From NCBI RefSeq assembly GCF_020382885.2, contig NC_058498.1:19435001-19499000 (forward strand): 64,000 bases of DNA. Reading direction: 5' to 3'. This document shows, piece after piece, positions 11,348 to 23,400 of the stretch (position 1 is its first letter; each line of letters opens with the position of its first letter). The notes beneath the pieces were generated by a model. The model did no database searches and was not told the origin of the DNA. It was given only the letters and a program-made list of their open reading frames with translations. Source of the DNA: Scatophagus argus (taxonomy: Eukaryota; Chordata; Actinopteri; Scatophagidae). The translations under genes were made by a program, and so were the position numbers.

Positions 11348-14344
11348 GTAAGGCATCTTGGTTTTCGTCTACTGAGTGCTGGCTTCAGTGGACCATGTTA
11401 GGCTCAGTCAGATTACGGGATGGACAGGCTTGGCTAATTAAAATTAAGTCTAGCTGAGACTGGAGCCATTACAGAGACATTATTCATCCTTGTTTCAGTA
11501 ATGCCCTATTTTTGATCTGCAATCTGTCGTTGTTTCTCCTTAATATAATGCATATGGAATTGAAATGGTGTTGTCTGAGTCACCAGAACATTCATCAGAT
11601 CATTTTCTAAAGATAAGATGCTACTATAAAAACGGTTTAGTGTTCTTTGACTGAATCTGCGGATACTTTTAATTAACTCTTTGCGCTAATATTGCTGTGT
11701 CTTTGCAAGCAGTTTATTAAAATATATATAATGTTTAAATTGACTTTTTTTCTACCAAATATTTACACACAAGCATCTCTTTTTCTGAATCTTGATCTGG
11801 GTGTTACATATGCCTTGTATTAACCTGTTAGTAATGTCATATTACCCAAATTAGGTTTAAACTTTGGACTGAACTCTGTCTTAAACAGGATGTTAATAAT
11901 AATATATACCTTATGTTAATATATGCACCCACAGAGTGATGCTTAATACAAGTGTATTGTAGTAAGAGACAAGTAGTCCAAACTAAAAAGTTTGCAACCA
12001 TATAATTATATCTGTAACATTTAGTATTTGGAGTTTTTTTTATTTTGTTTGCTTTCAGAGAGTTATTTATGTTCATGGGTGGAATTCTCCTTTAATATAA
12101 TGGCTTTATGCCCGATCCTCACAAGATACTCAGCACCAGGTACAAAAGGCTAGGCTTGGCATGAGATACAGAGATTGATTACTACAGCATGCGGCTAACC
12201 TATTTTGTTATCTTGCTTTTGGCGTAAAAGGAAAGCAGTCCGTAATTTTGTCATGGAACCAATTGCCATTATTACAAATGTAGTATAGATTTAAAACTGT
12301 GTTTTATGAGTTATATTTTCAGCTGAGATATTAATAATAAGTACAACATTTAGAGCTTCACTCTTGAGCCTCTCATGACGTGTTTAAATGCTTAAATGTT
12401 GTATGCAAGAATGTTGTAATATTTTGCCTGCCTTAGAAGCAGTATGTAGCTCTCTTATTTTGAGTATTGATTTACAACAAAAAACATGTTCAGTGTGCAA
12501 GTAAAAAGAGAAAAAAATCATTTGCAGTCAATTGCTTAAATTATTTATTTTCTTTCAGTTGACCACTAGATTAATTGATTAATTGAGCAAGCAAAAGCAT
12601 TTACTATAGAGCATGTCTGAATGGGACTTATGAAGAGCTTCTTATCTGAGATATAATTGCAATCAATAAAGTGTGATTTTAATAAAAGTGATTTTTGGCC
12701 TGGACAAAGTGCGTGCGTGAGCCTTCAAACATTAATCTGCAGAGTATAATTTAATGTGGTGCAAAGTCTTCTGGGAAAAGATAAGGCCATATGCTCACAT
12801 AGAGCACAGTCAAGTAAAGGTTTCTAGTTCAGTTTGATTCGACCACCACTGTTCTATACTGTTGGAACTAAATGTTGCTTCTTAATTGACTGGCTGGCTT
12901 GTGAGCATAATTAATGTCCATAGCAGATTAAGGGTTGGTGGTCATATGTCAGTTATGTATTTTTTTCATAGATTGTGATCTTACAAGGCTGTCGGTCTAT
13001 AGTCATTCTTGATTGCTTCTCTTGTGCTGCCAGTCTTCCTTTTGAACTCCAGTGACCCACTTGGCATCAGTATGAGGCCCCTGGCTGAGTTCCTGGTCCA
13101 CTGGGACTAGAGACCAGCAGCAGTCAAGGGGCCCCTGCCAACCGCTGTTGCTCGCCTCTCAAACATTCCTGTCTGTGGGTTGTGGAGAGAAAATGCAAAA
13201 CAAAGACTCCTTTTGTGCTGCTGGACCTGTGGATGTGTGTGCATTGAGTGGAAACACAGCTGGCTGCCCAGCGTTGAGGCTTTGGTTGGTACAACTGTGC
13301 AAGAGTGTGGTGGGCAGCTTGTGTTGTTGATTTTACATTGCATAGGCCAAGTGACTTTATAAAAGCCACCCTCAGTCACATCTCACATCCCAGTCAATGA
13401 GGAAACATGTATTCATGTAATAAATCACATCTTTGATTTCTATGTGGATGCCACCCGAATGTGCAGGCCTTGAAGCTGCCTGAGAAGGGATGCGTGACTG
13501 AGTAAATTATTTGTTGAGGTGCTGATTTGTGTGATCTCCTTGGCAGTGAGTCTCTTGCTGGCTGGCTGTTAAAAACTGCATAACATTATCCTAGACATTT
13601 CCCAACACTTGGAGCAGAATGAGAGAGAACAAGTACCAAGTCTGATTTCTTGAACACTGCACAGTACACGGAGTGATGTGTGCCAGAGTTTTAAGTTTTA
13701 AATGGTTAATTGAATTTAACAGTCTTCCGAAAAGCTGTGGTAGTGCGACACCTGTGGTCTTTAAGAGTTCACAAATCCCCTGCTCTCAGGTGTCGGCAGA
13801 GTGTGACATAGATGATGAAGAAAACACGAGGGTTGCCATGACACCAGAGTTTACCTAGTCATGTGGTACAAGACCTACCAGACAGTACTGTCTGCAGACA
13901 GTTTCAGGAAGATGCCCCTTTTTGAAAAATTCAGCAATAATGTGTAACAATATGAGATATTTTAAGAAATCGAAACAATAGTACAAAAATGATCAGTTAG
14001 TCGGTTGTTTTGATAAGCTCAGCTTAAAGAAATATTTTTGATTCACTGCAAATGTTGTACTGTTGTGTTTCATTATTTCTTCCCCCTAAAATGAATAAAG
14101 GCTGCAGTCCTCTGATTCAGTTTGTGATGATTTGAAAGAACATTCAAGTTCACTAAATAGCTGCTTGATTTGTGAGCTCAACTTGCATAGTACGATAATA
14201 TCAATAAAATCTTCATCAAGACCAGTACACCTGATCTGATGCCCTTTTTTAAGAAATAACTGGTTGAATATACTAGTATCAATTACCAATAATCAGTACA
14301 GTTGATGTGGTTTACTGTGATATGATTTATATGTGTATACATAT

Positions 14345-14520
14345 ATTATTCTTATTAGCTATGGCTCTGAGGATGGCAATGACAGACAGTGTATCGGAAG
14401 GCCACCACTTTGACCAAAATTTAAATACTAAAACTACTGGATGGACATGGCCATGAATTTTGTTGATCCCTGACCCTTCATCTTGTGCCATCATCAAGTC
14501 AAAATTTAACATACTGAAAC
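14345..14520 (-). repeat. Diverged teleost interspersed repeat, copy A
   Basis: On the reverse strand this reads as the same family as the 19.6 and 23.0 kb repeats. It has blocks corresponding to 'gacctgatggtg', 'atggcaatcc' and 'tggatcaaagtggtgg'. The family was recognised from the cross-similarity of the three copies. I cannot name it. Confidence 0.6.
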
Positions 14521-15773
14521 TAAGATGTGAACACTGTAAACATAAAACTTGTGAAATATCTGTGTTTGCATCATCACTGTGAGCATGTTGCCCTTCTCAA
14601 CTTAAAACTTCACTAAGTACAATCTTGCAGAGCCACTAGAGTGGCTGTAGTCCTACAGCAGTCCTAATCACACTACCGCATAACAGCACAAGCTGATTGA
14701 AAGAAGAAACCTAATTCTGACTCATGTTAGTTCCTCATGAGGGTGGTATTCTCAGTCATATTATCCTGTCTACTGGAGTACTGAAGTTTGGTTTGGATCT
14801 GGGTTTTCATCACCTCATAAGAGTAAGTTATTCGCTCTCTCATTCCTTTTTATTTTTTTTCTTCAGTTGGCTGGGTTACCCTTAATAGTAAAGGCACTTT
14901 TAATGATGGAGAATCTGCTGTGTAATACTGTAAGGATGGAAGGGACTGCTTATGACTGACTTCCTCTAAATGATGCAGAATGATCGTGATCGCGTCACAG
15001 TAATTTTTACATGACACGTGTTACTGCAGTGCTACACAGTTCGTTCTGTCAGTGTGTTTACATGCATAGACTCAACACTCTATACTCTAATAATTGTCAG
15101 TGTATGATGGAGTGTGTATGAGCTGTGGAGGAATTCAGCCAGGCTATTTTCACTCTGCACGGTAAGGCTGGTTGCTATGGTGTTGCCCATTGGCACCGTT
15201 TCTGTGCTGGCATCTCATCACGGGGTGTGGCAGGGTGCGTGACGAGCGGCGCCATAGATCCACTTCAGAGTGACTCATATCCTCAGAGCTCCGCTGCCCT
15301 ACATCTGAGTATGTGTGCACACACCCACACATACACACACTCTCAGCAGACATTCAACAATGCTGTGTAAGTAAGATAAAAATTATGATGAAAGACTGTC
15401 TTCGGTCTTTGGTGGGTTTCAGGATGGAAATTACTTCTGTGTGGAAATTTGTGTGTGGAAATTTGAATACGTCGGATGTCTACATAGTAAATGAAAAATG
15501 AAACTGTCTGTTCAGTACCTTTACACTTTCCACACTGTAATGCTTTTTTCCCCCCTTGATGTCTGTGCCCACTGAGGCTTAGGGAACACCAGAATGCTTT
15601 CATGTGATCAAATGTGGAAATGTGATTCCCCTCTCACACCCTTTGTGCACGTACTTGCCGTGTAAAATGGTTAGCTTTTAAAGTATCCATGTTGACAAGG
15701 AGTGCGGTGCTATTGGTAGGAATAGGAAGGTGTTGCCTGTGGAGCTGTGATTAAGTTAGATCGGAGGAGGAGG

Positions 15774-15784
15774 AAAGTAGGTCA
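15774..15784 (+). promoter_or_regulatory. Candidate ROR/REV-ERB element (RORE)
   Basis: AAAGTAGGTCA fits the extended RORE consensus (A/T)A(A/T)NT(A/G)GGTCA at every position. A CRE-like TGACATCA word follows at about 15812, in a locally GC-rich island of the leader intron. REV-ERB regulation of CLOCK through intronic elements is known in mammals. Function here is inferred. Confidence 0.35.
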
Positions 15785-18243
15785 TTGGGCCAGCGGGTCA
15801 GTGAAGCACAGATGACATCACGGTTATACAACCTCTGCTCTCCTGCTTACACAACTCTAGGTTCACGCTGCAACTACTGCTGCAGTTGCTGCTGATACAT
15901 TAGTGTCAATGGTTAGCATTTTGCTTCCTCCTCTTATTTTTCTTGTGTATCACTCACATTATTTTTTCAGTTTTGTTGTGGTTAGCTTTACTGTTTAAGA
16001 TGGCTCTAGAACAGAAATGCAAATACTTCCCTTTCTCAGTAGGTACTTAGCATGTTGATAAAAACCCTTTACTACATCTCTCTCTTCCCTTTGAAATTTA
16101 TTTGGCTATTTATGATGATAGAACAGCACTCTAAGATAAGGTACGCGTTCTCTGTAGGTTATTTGTGTCATAAGAGTCACATGCAGTGAGCAGTGAAGTA
16201 ACAATGCATAGCTAAAAATCAACAGACCATTATAAACCTACTCCTCCCTTTACTGTCATTTTATTTACCCTTGCTTGTCTGAGCATGAACGTGACTTCCT
16301 TTCCTTGTTCCCTTGAACACAACAGTAAATTGATTTAAGCTTCAACACTACTCGCTGGGGTTTCCTTCACATATATGCTGTGTGTTGTGATCCTTGGTCA
16401 GTTGCTCATAATTTAATTGAAACATTATTCACATTGAATCCTTATAGTCTGTTTTATGTATTTCACTGTCTTTATATAGATACTGTCTTTTAAAAGAATT
16501 ACAACTAAAATTGGAATAGTGGTCTTAGTTGCTATTAAATATGAAAAAATACAAACAAAACAAAGCAGAAATAATGAAATCAGAATGAAACTGGATTGGG
16601 TTGGTGTTGTCGGGAGCTGCCCTGAACATGAATTTGTGATTATGTCATTTACATCAGTTGCAGTGGTTTTGGCTTTTAACCAAATGCTGCTCATAAATAA
16701 CAAACCTCAGTTAAACCTTTTTTGTTTGTGGTTATATTAGCTAATTTGAATTTAATATAAACACCTCAAAAATTAAAAACTGAAATCTGTGTATGTATGA
16801 ATGGATGTGTACCGTGATATGTGGAGAGTAATGCGAAAGGGATTTTCTCACCAACACAAATAGGCCATTATGGTGAGAAAACCTCCCACACAGGTTCTGA
16901 CGGTAACTGGTTCATGAAATAAATGGGTCAGATATTCAGGCTAGAGACCCATTGGGCCTTCTTATTTTAATTCGACAATCTATTGTAGGCCTACCTGCAT
17001 AAGGAAAATAGTAGATTTGGGAAGAATAGGAAGTCAACGGTCAGTGATAACTATGTAACTGTGCAGGCCCTATTTAAAAGCTTCATAGTGAATCTCACAT
17101 CTTGCATATAGTGCATTTTTCAAGTTAAATGGCACATAATCTGGGTGCAGCGGGGTTGTATTTAGTCTCGTGTGGTTTGAGTGTAAACATCAGTGAAACC
17201 AATCAGTGTCATCTCACATTCTCATTAAGAGGCAGTTGTGTCTGCACCTAATGCATTGTTATTTGAACAGTGGGACTCATCTTGCTGAGGGACAGTTATT
17301 TTGTTCCTTGGCCAATGGACCCTCTGTTTCCACCTGTCTCCCAAATCTCTGTCCCATTAACAACACGTTCTGACCGCATATAAGCACATGCACTGATATT
17401 TACATGAGGAGGAGAAGCTGTTGTGTGTCATAGTGATGCATGGATGGCAGTATGTGGCTCGGCTGACTTGGTCATTGAAATCATCATTCTGATTAACTTA
17501 ACTTCATTGTTTAAATCACCCAACATATTGACGAGATTGGGCAGGATCCAATGTTAATTAATGTTCTGTGTTCTTCTTCACGTCAAAAACATGACATGCA
17601 CTTTCCAGATTCATACAGTGAAATTGTCTAAGAAAAACAGCCATCCCCCTGATAAATCCTGAGAAACACAGAGGTGATTATTTGGTGAATTTTTATCACT
17701 GCTGTGTAACAAGCAGAGTGCACGCACATTGTTAAGCTGTCTATGTCTGAATAATACACCCTTTAAATAAAAGGAAAAAACTATGCCATTGAGTTGAGAC
17801 CATTTTTTTTCTTTCTTCTGCTGCCTCAAGATAACAATGGGCAGACATTGCACCTGATCACAACTCATTTTAAGACCAGCATGCCCACTGGCACACAGAT
17901 AGACACAAGTACATCTGCAACGTACACAACTTGCCTACTAGGCATGAAAATAACAACTGTGTTGGCCAGAAACTAATAAGGGCACTTGCTATGCGCTGTG
18001 TGCTGCTTTCTGCTAGGGATAAGGTAGCACCCTAGATGTTTCTATGCCTCTGTGCTGGCAGCAGCAGTGGCTTGAGGCGTTGAGTTTTGTGAGTTGGGAA
18101 CAGCTGAAGGAAATTTATTCAGTTTTGGCACCACCTGAAACTGAAATTGAAGATTTTGGTGGTCAGTGGTACTGATAGTGTACTGTGTTGTTTGTAACCA
18201 GCTGCATGGTGGCATCATAATGTTTTCTGTCCATTATATAAGA

Positions 18244-18413
18244 CGTACTCCGGCTTCCTCCCACAGTTCCAAAAACATGCACATTTGTGAGTTGGCTCTG
18301 CTGTTGACTGTTGACCAGTCCAGGGTGTACCCGCCTCTCACCTGTAGTCAGCTGGGATAGGCTCCAGCCCCCCGCGACCCTGATGGATAAGTGATATAGA
18401 AAATAGATGGATG
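18244..18413 (+). repeat. Truncated SINE-like repeat
   Basis: Contains the 'actccggcttcctccca', 'ccaaaaacatgcac' and 'cagctgggataggctccag' blocks of the same family as the 3.2 and 57.6 kb copies. The 5' half is missing and there is an internal deletion between the blocks. Confidence 0.8.
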
Positions 18414-19609
18414 AATATTCAACACCTTACTCAGAAACAGAAAGGGAAATTATGACCATAACTCATATTTGATCAGATACTGAACTGGTGACACTTATCT
18501 TGGATGCCCCCATTCACATTGTGCTGATGATACAGATCTTTTGTGCCACAAGGTTGAAGATGTGTGTGAAGCATCCATATTTCAGAATGTAAAGCTTTTT
18601 TATGTTCTGTCAGAATCAGCTTGACTGGCCAAGCATATGAACACGTGCAAGGAATTTGACTCGTTTTTATTTCTCATAATAAACTTACACAATAATAGAC
18701 TTGCTGATACTGAGTGATTTTTGTTGCAATATGTGAGGAAACTCTCTATCAGTCCTCTGCACTCCTTTGTAAAATTTGTCTCTAAGTAAAGACAACATGT
18801 TTCTTACTGGAATCATACTGTCATTGTACAGTATATAATAATAAATGCACTTTAAAAAAAAACCCCAAAAAACAAGCACTTAATACCGTTTATTAAACTC
18901 CTTCAAAGTCTTCACTACATATATTATGAGTCTGACAGGACATGTATATAAATTGCAGCTTGGCTTGTCACAAGGTAATAATTCAAGTTGCTTTTTTTTT
19001 TCTTTTTGATAACTTAGCTTAAATCCAGATAGATGCTTTTATGTAGAGTGGGGTAGGTGTGGGATATCGAACATGAGGCAATATTTTAACTTTGAAAGCC
19101 TTACGTATATGGACCTTCAGTAGTTGCAATGGAATCACTGAATTCATTGCTTGTGTCTATACAGTGCCCTTTACTGACTAATGCCTGTTGAGGTGGGTGA
19201 TAGCGATGTCCAATAGAAAAATTCTGCTCCATCTTCCAAATGTAAAGAGTAGTGCAGATGATACCTTTTTATACTATTCCAGGTTATGACCCCTATAAAT
19301 TAGACAAAATTCTTACAAACATTCTTATGTTGCTACACATTCTGTTCCAAAATCTTAGATACTTTTGTTAGAGAAGGAAGGAAGGCCTCAAAGGAAGGCC
19401 ATCAAGGACTGACTCACTCTTGTACTAAGCTGTCGCTTTCAAGTGCTGCCAGCTGTTAAGATCAAACCTATTCCCGTGGCAGATTTTATTACCATTCCTT
19501 AATAGTTAATAGAAAATTAAAACTCAATGCTCCACTGTGATCACATCGTATTAGAGTCCCCTATTCTGACCCGCTCTCTGCAGCCCAGGCCCATACCATT
19601 TTCCTTTTT

Positions 19610-19945
19610 GTTGCTTCATTAGTGAAGCTAACTCTGTGAAGCTGTACTTAGCACAGCAGTGCTTAGAGCAAGCTGATGTTTAGCACATACAGTATAATGT
19701 GTAACGTGTTCATCATCTGGGATAGGAATGTCATTAGTTTTGCAGGTATTTGGTCATATATTATTGGACAGATTGAAATTTTGACCTGATGGTGATTTTA
19801 AGAGATCACCAAAGTGATGAAGCAAGAAGCAATGTGTTCAGTAGTTGTGGCGGTAGAGTCTGCACAAAATTTTATGGCAATCCATTTTATAATTGTCGAG
19901 ATTTTTCAGTCTGGATCAAAGTAGTGGAGACAGACTTTTGCTCTG
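19610..19945 (+). repeat. Diverged teleost interspersed repeat, copy B
   Basis: Shares ordered blocks with 23010-23360: a 'tagcacagcagtgctt' region, 'ataggaatgtcattagttttgcagg', 'tttgacctgatggtg' and 'ttatggcaatcc'. It ends just before the next CLOCK leader exon. Confidence 0.65.
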
Positions 19946-20029
19946 ACCTTTCTTTATGGGCAAATTGATAGCGTTATAAATTTAGATATTTACTAATGAC
20001 AACATGTATGTTTTTCGAAACTCTTATAG

Positions 20030-20260
20030 AATTAGATGTTGCTGCCATGTGCCACGCTCAAACCCAAAGCAGACGAAAATCTCTGGAAGACCACTTGTCA
20101 ACTTTCTGCCCAACTCTAACTGAGAAAACTTTCCGTGACTCTCCTCCAAGACTGGCAAAGCAACACCTCTACCCTCACCACAGTGTGTCCAACTAGACCT
20201 GGCCTTCATCCAGCAGCACCTTCTTCAACCTCTCACAGGACTGGCTGTACTGTCAGTAAG
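20030..20260 (+). other. clock: CLOCK 5' non-coding exon 3 with upstream ORFs
   Basis: A candidate 231-base leader exon, from acceptor CTTATAG to donor TAAG|GTAAGA. It holds two overlapping upstream ORFs: ATG 20036 to TAA 20117-20119, and ATG 20047 to TAG 20194-20196. The next exon adds a third (ATG 20376 to TGA 20421-20423), just ahead of the main start. The acceptor is only moderately strong. Confidence 0.45.
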
Positions 20261-20435
20261 GTAAGATTTAGTTTAACCATCTGATTTGATACTGTTTTGT
20301 CTCACTGGGAGGTACTGAAGTTGGTGCAAGTTTTTATTTCATGTGATCTTTTTTCCATCCAAGGTTCATTCACAAATGTCTACCTCACGATTAAAAGACC
20401 CCTTTCCAACACTGCGACCCTGAACAGGATACAAA

Positions 20436-23400
20436 ATGACCTCAAGCATTGACCAGTGAGTCAAACTTTTGAGTTGCCTTCAGTGTTAATTATTTTTTTT
20501 ACTAATCATGTAGTTAAAATGCGGAAAACACATTTTTCAATCTGACCAGCAGCATAATAACCCCATGTATTCAATGTGCTTTGATTTTTTTTATTAAATG
20601 AATTATTTAAAACAATTATTTTACATAACATTCATTTATCACAGTTGTTTATCACAATTGCCATAGATTGATTTGCAGTTAGTCCACTTACTGTTTCATC
20701 TCTAGATTGAGAATTTCCCCACTATGAGACTAATAAAAGCCTATCTTATCTTATCTTATAAAAGTCATTTTGGGATACAGTGTATAAAAGCACTATGTGT
20801 TTTATTTTTCCTGTGTTTAACTCGACATAAAAAAAAAGTGCCAGAGAGTTAGATGCTTATCAAAGTGTTTGGAAAAGATTATTAGAGAATGAATGTTGGA
20901 GGATCTCATTCACTTGTTGGTTCGTTTGGTTTGCAGGGATGACGGCAGTATCATAGATGGATTAATGGAAGAGGATGAAAAGGACAAAGCAAAACGGTGA
21001 GATCTCTGTGGCTTGCGTTTGCATCTAAGACATTCCATCCAAGTTTTTTTTATTATATGTCATAATTCATATAAAGATTGATCTCCCTTATAGCTGCTGT
21101 AAATTATGAAATAGGGCTCCATCAGATTTTCCCATGTTGATGCCATTGTATTCACTGCAGTGCAGCATGGTTGAGGTAGCCCAAACTACTCCTTGTTATT
21201 AAGTGAAAAAGTGTTGTTAATCTTATGTCTAAATCCACAGTGTGTCCCGTAACAAATCAGAGAAGAAACGCAGAGACCAGTTCAATGTCCTTATCAAGGA
21301 ATTGGGCACCATGTTGCCCGGCAACACCCGCAAGATGGACAAGTCCACTATTTTGCAGAAGAGCATTGATTTTCTGCACAAACACAAAGGTGAGGAATTA
21401 TCATGGTAGCCAGATCACCTTTTTGTTGTAAATCTGGACCAGTCTCTTTGACATGTTTCATGTCTCCTTTATCAGAAATCGCTGCCCAGTCAGAGTCGAC
21501 TGAGATCAGACAAGACTGGAAGCCTCCTTTTCTTAGTAATGAAGAGTTCACTCAGCTGATGTTGGAGGTGAGTTAAGAGCACTACTAAACATGGTGTGAA
21601 GAAGTCTTTACTTTCTTCTTCTTCTTTTTGGCTACATGCAAGAATGTGCGTATATTTTGTTTCTGTCAGGCATTAGATGGATTTTTCCTTGCAATTATGA
21701 CTGATGGGAATATAATCTATGCCTCTGAGAGTGTAACATCCCTACTAGAACACTTACCCGTGAGTACGAAGTCAATTGATGATAATATCAAGTCAAAATT
21801 ATAATTTTAGTCTGTAACAATGTCTTTGCCATCTGTTTACACAAGTTCAACCATGCATTTGTCTTGGTGTTAATTTATTTGTTTCAGTCTGATCTTGTGG
21901 ATCAGAACCTTTTGAATTTCCTGCCCACGGGGGAGCATTCAGATGTGTACAAGGCTCTGTCTTCTCATCTCATGGAAGGAGAGACACTGACGCCCGAATA
22001 TCTGAAAGGTAAGGGGAATCTTTGCATTTTTATTTACCTTATTATGCAGTTTAATTATTTTTGAGTGTATTTTCTCATCCCAAGTGCCAATTCTCATCTT
22101 CGATTCTTCCTTTCATTTTTTTTCTAGCAAAAAATCAGCTAGAGTTCTGTTGCCACATGCTCCGAGGGACGATCGACCCCAAAGAGCCCCCCGTATACGA
22201 ATATGTCAAGTTTATTGGAAACTTCAAGTCCCTGAATAATGGTGAGATACGCGACTGTTCCCAAACTGTCTGAACCCCAGGCTGAGTTTTCTTGCCTGTC
22301 ATCGTTTCTATTGTTTTGTTTGTCACCAGTGCCTAACTGTACACACAACGGTTTTGAAGGGGTGATCCAGCGATCGCTTCACTCTGCCTTTGAAGACAGA
22401 GTGTGTCTCATAGCAACTGTGAGACTTGCCAAACCACAGTTTATCAAGGTAGGAATCATTAGCCATTCTTCCATTTCTCACTTCTCCATTTATGTGGTTG
22501 ACGCACATTTGCTTTCATGCCTGGGTGTTTGAAAAAGGTGGCTTTAATTAGGACATAGCTCAACAATAATGGCTGCCCAGTCCCACCAGGAAAACACACT
22601 GGGGCTTCTGTCAACCATTATGTGAAAGTCCCCTGTTGCTTCTGTTGGCAACCACTTTTCATTTGTTTAAAAGCACTTTATTGCTTTGTCTCTTTGCCAC
22701 TGTATGAAATCTTTCTTTCTGCTCAGTTAAGAGCTACTGTTGATTTGATTTAGACCGTTGGAAACTGGTTGACTGTGACTGAAAATCGAATGCTGACCCA
22801 TCAGTAATACACAAGATGTTTGTACTGAGACAGCCGAACCTGACAACTAAAGTCTAGCCCTTCAGACTTACCTTGATCCCTGCGCGCTCAGCTCATCACT
22901 GGCTTTAGTGGTTTTTTTTTAAAATAAATGTCAGTTATGTCTCGATGAGACCACTGTTGTCTGAAATAAGATGAGTTACAGTATTTATGAATGGAGCGTA
23001 CAGAGCGTTAGAGTGTACTGTAATGCTGTATTTAGTATAGCAGTGCTTTGAGCTAAATGCTAATCTCAGTATGCTAACATGCTGATGCTAATTATATATA
23101 ATGTGTTCAATGTTCACCATCTTAGTGTAGTGTGCAGACATACTAACACTAGCTAAACAGCACTAGTCACAAAGTACAATCAAGGATGGTAGGAATTTCA
23201 TTAGTTTTACAGGCATTTAGTCAGAATGTTTTGGACCTGAGTTTGACCTGATGATGGTGCTAGGGGAAAGGTTAGGAGAGCACCAAACTGATTACAACCT
23301 GAGGAGACATCAGTGTCTTTACCAAATGTTATGGCAGTCTGTTCAGTAGTTGTCAATGGCAGCAAAGGAATACTCCATGTACATATGCATTATACACTTT

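Larger units (their letters stand above)
11348..20029 (+). other. clock: CLOCK intron 2 (5' leader)
   Basis: About 8.7 kb with no supported coding exon. Short ORFs scattered through it have no splice context. It includes diverged teleost repeats at 14345-14520 and 19610-19945, a SINE-like fragment at 18244-18413 and a candidate RORE at 15774. Confidence 0.4.
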
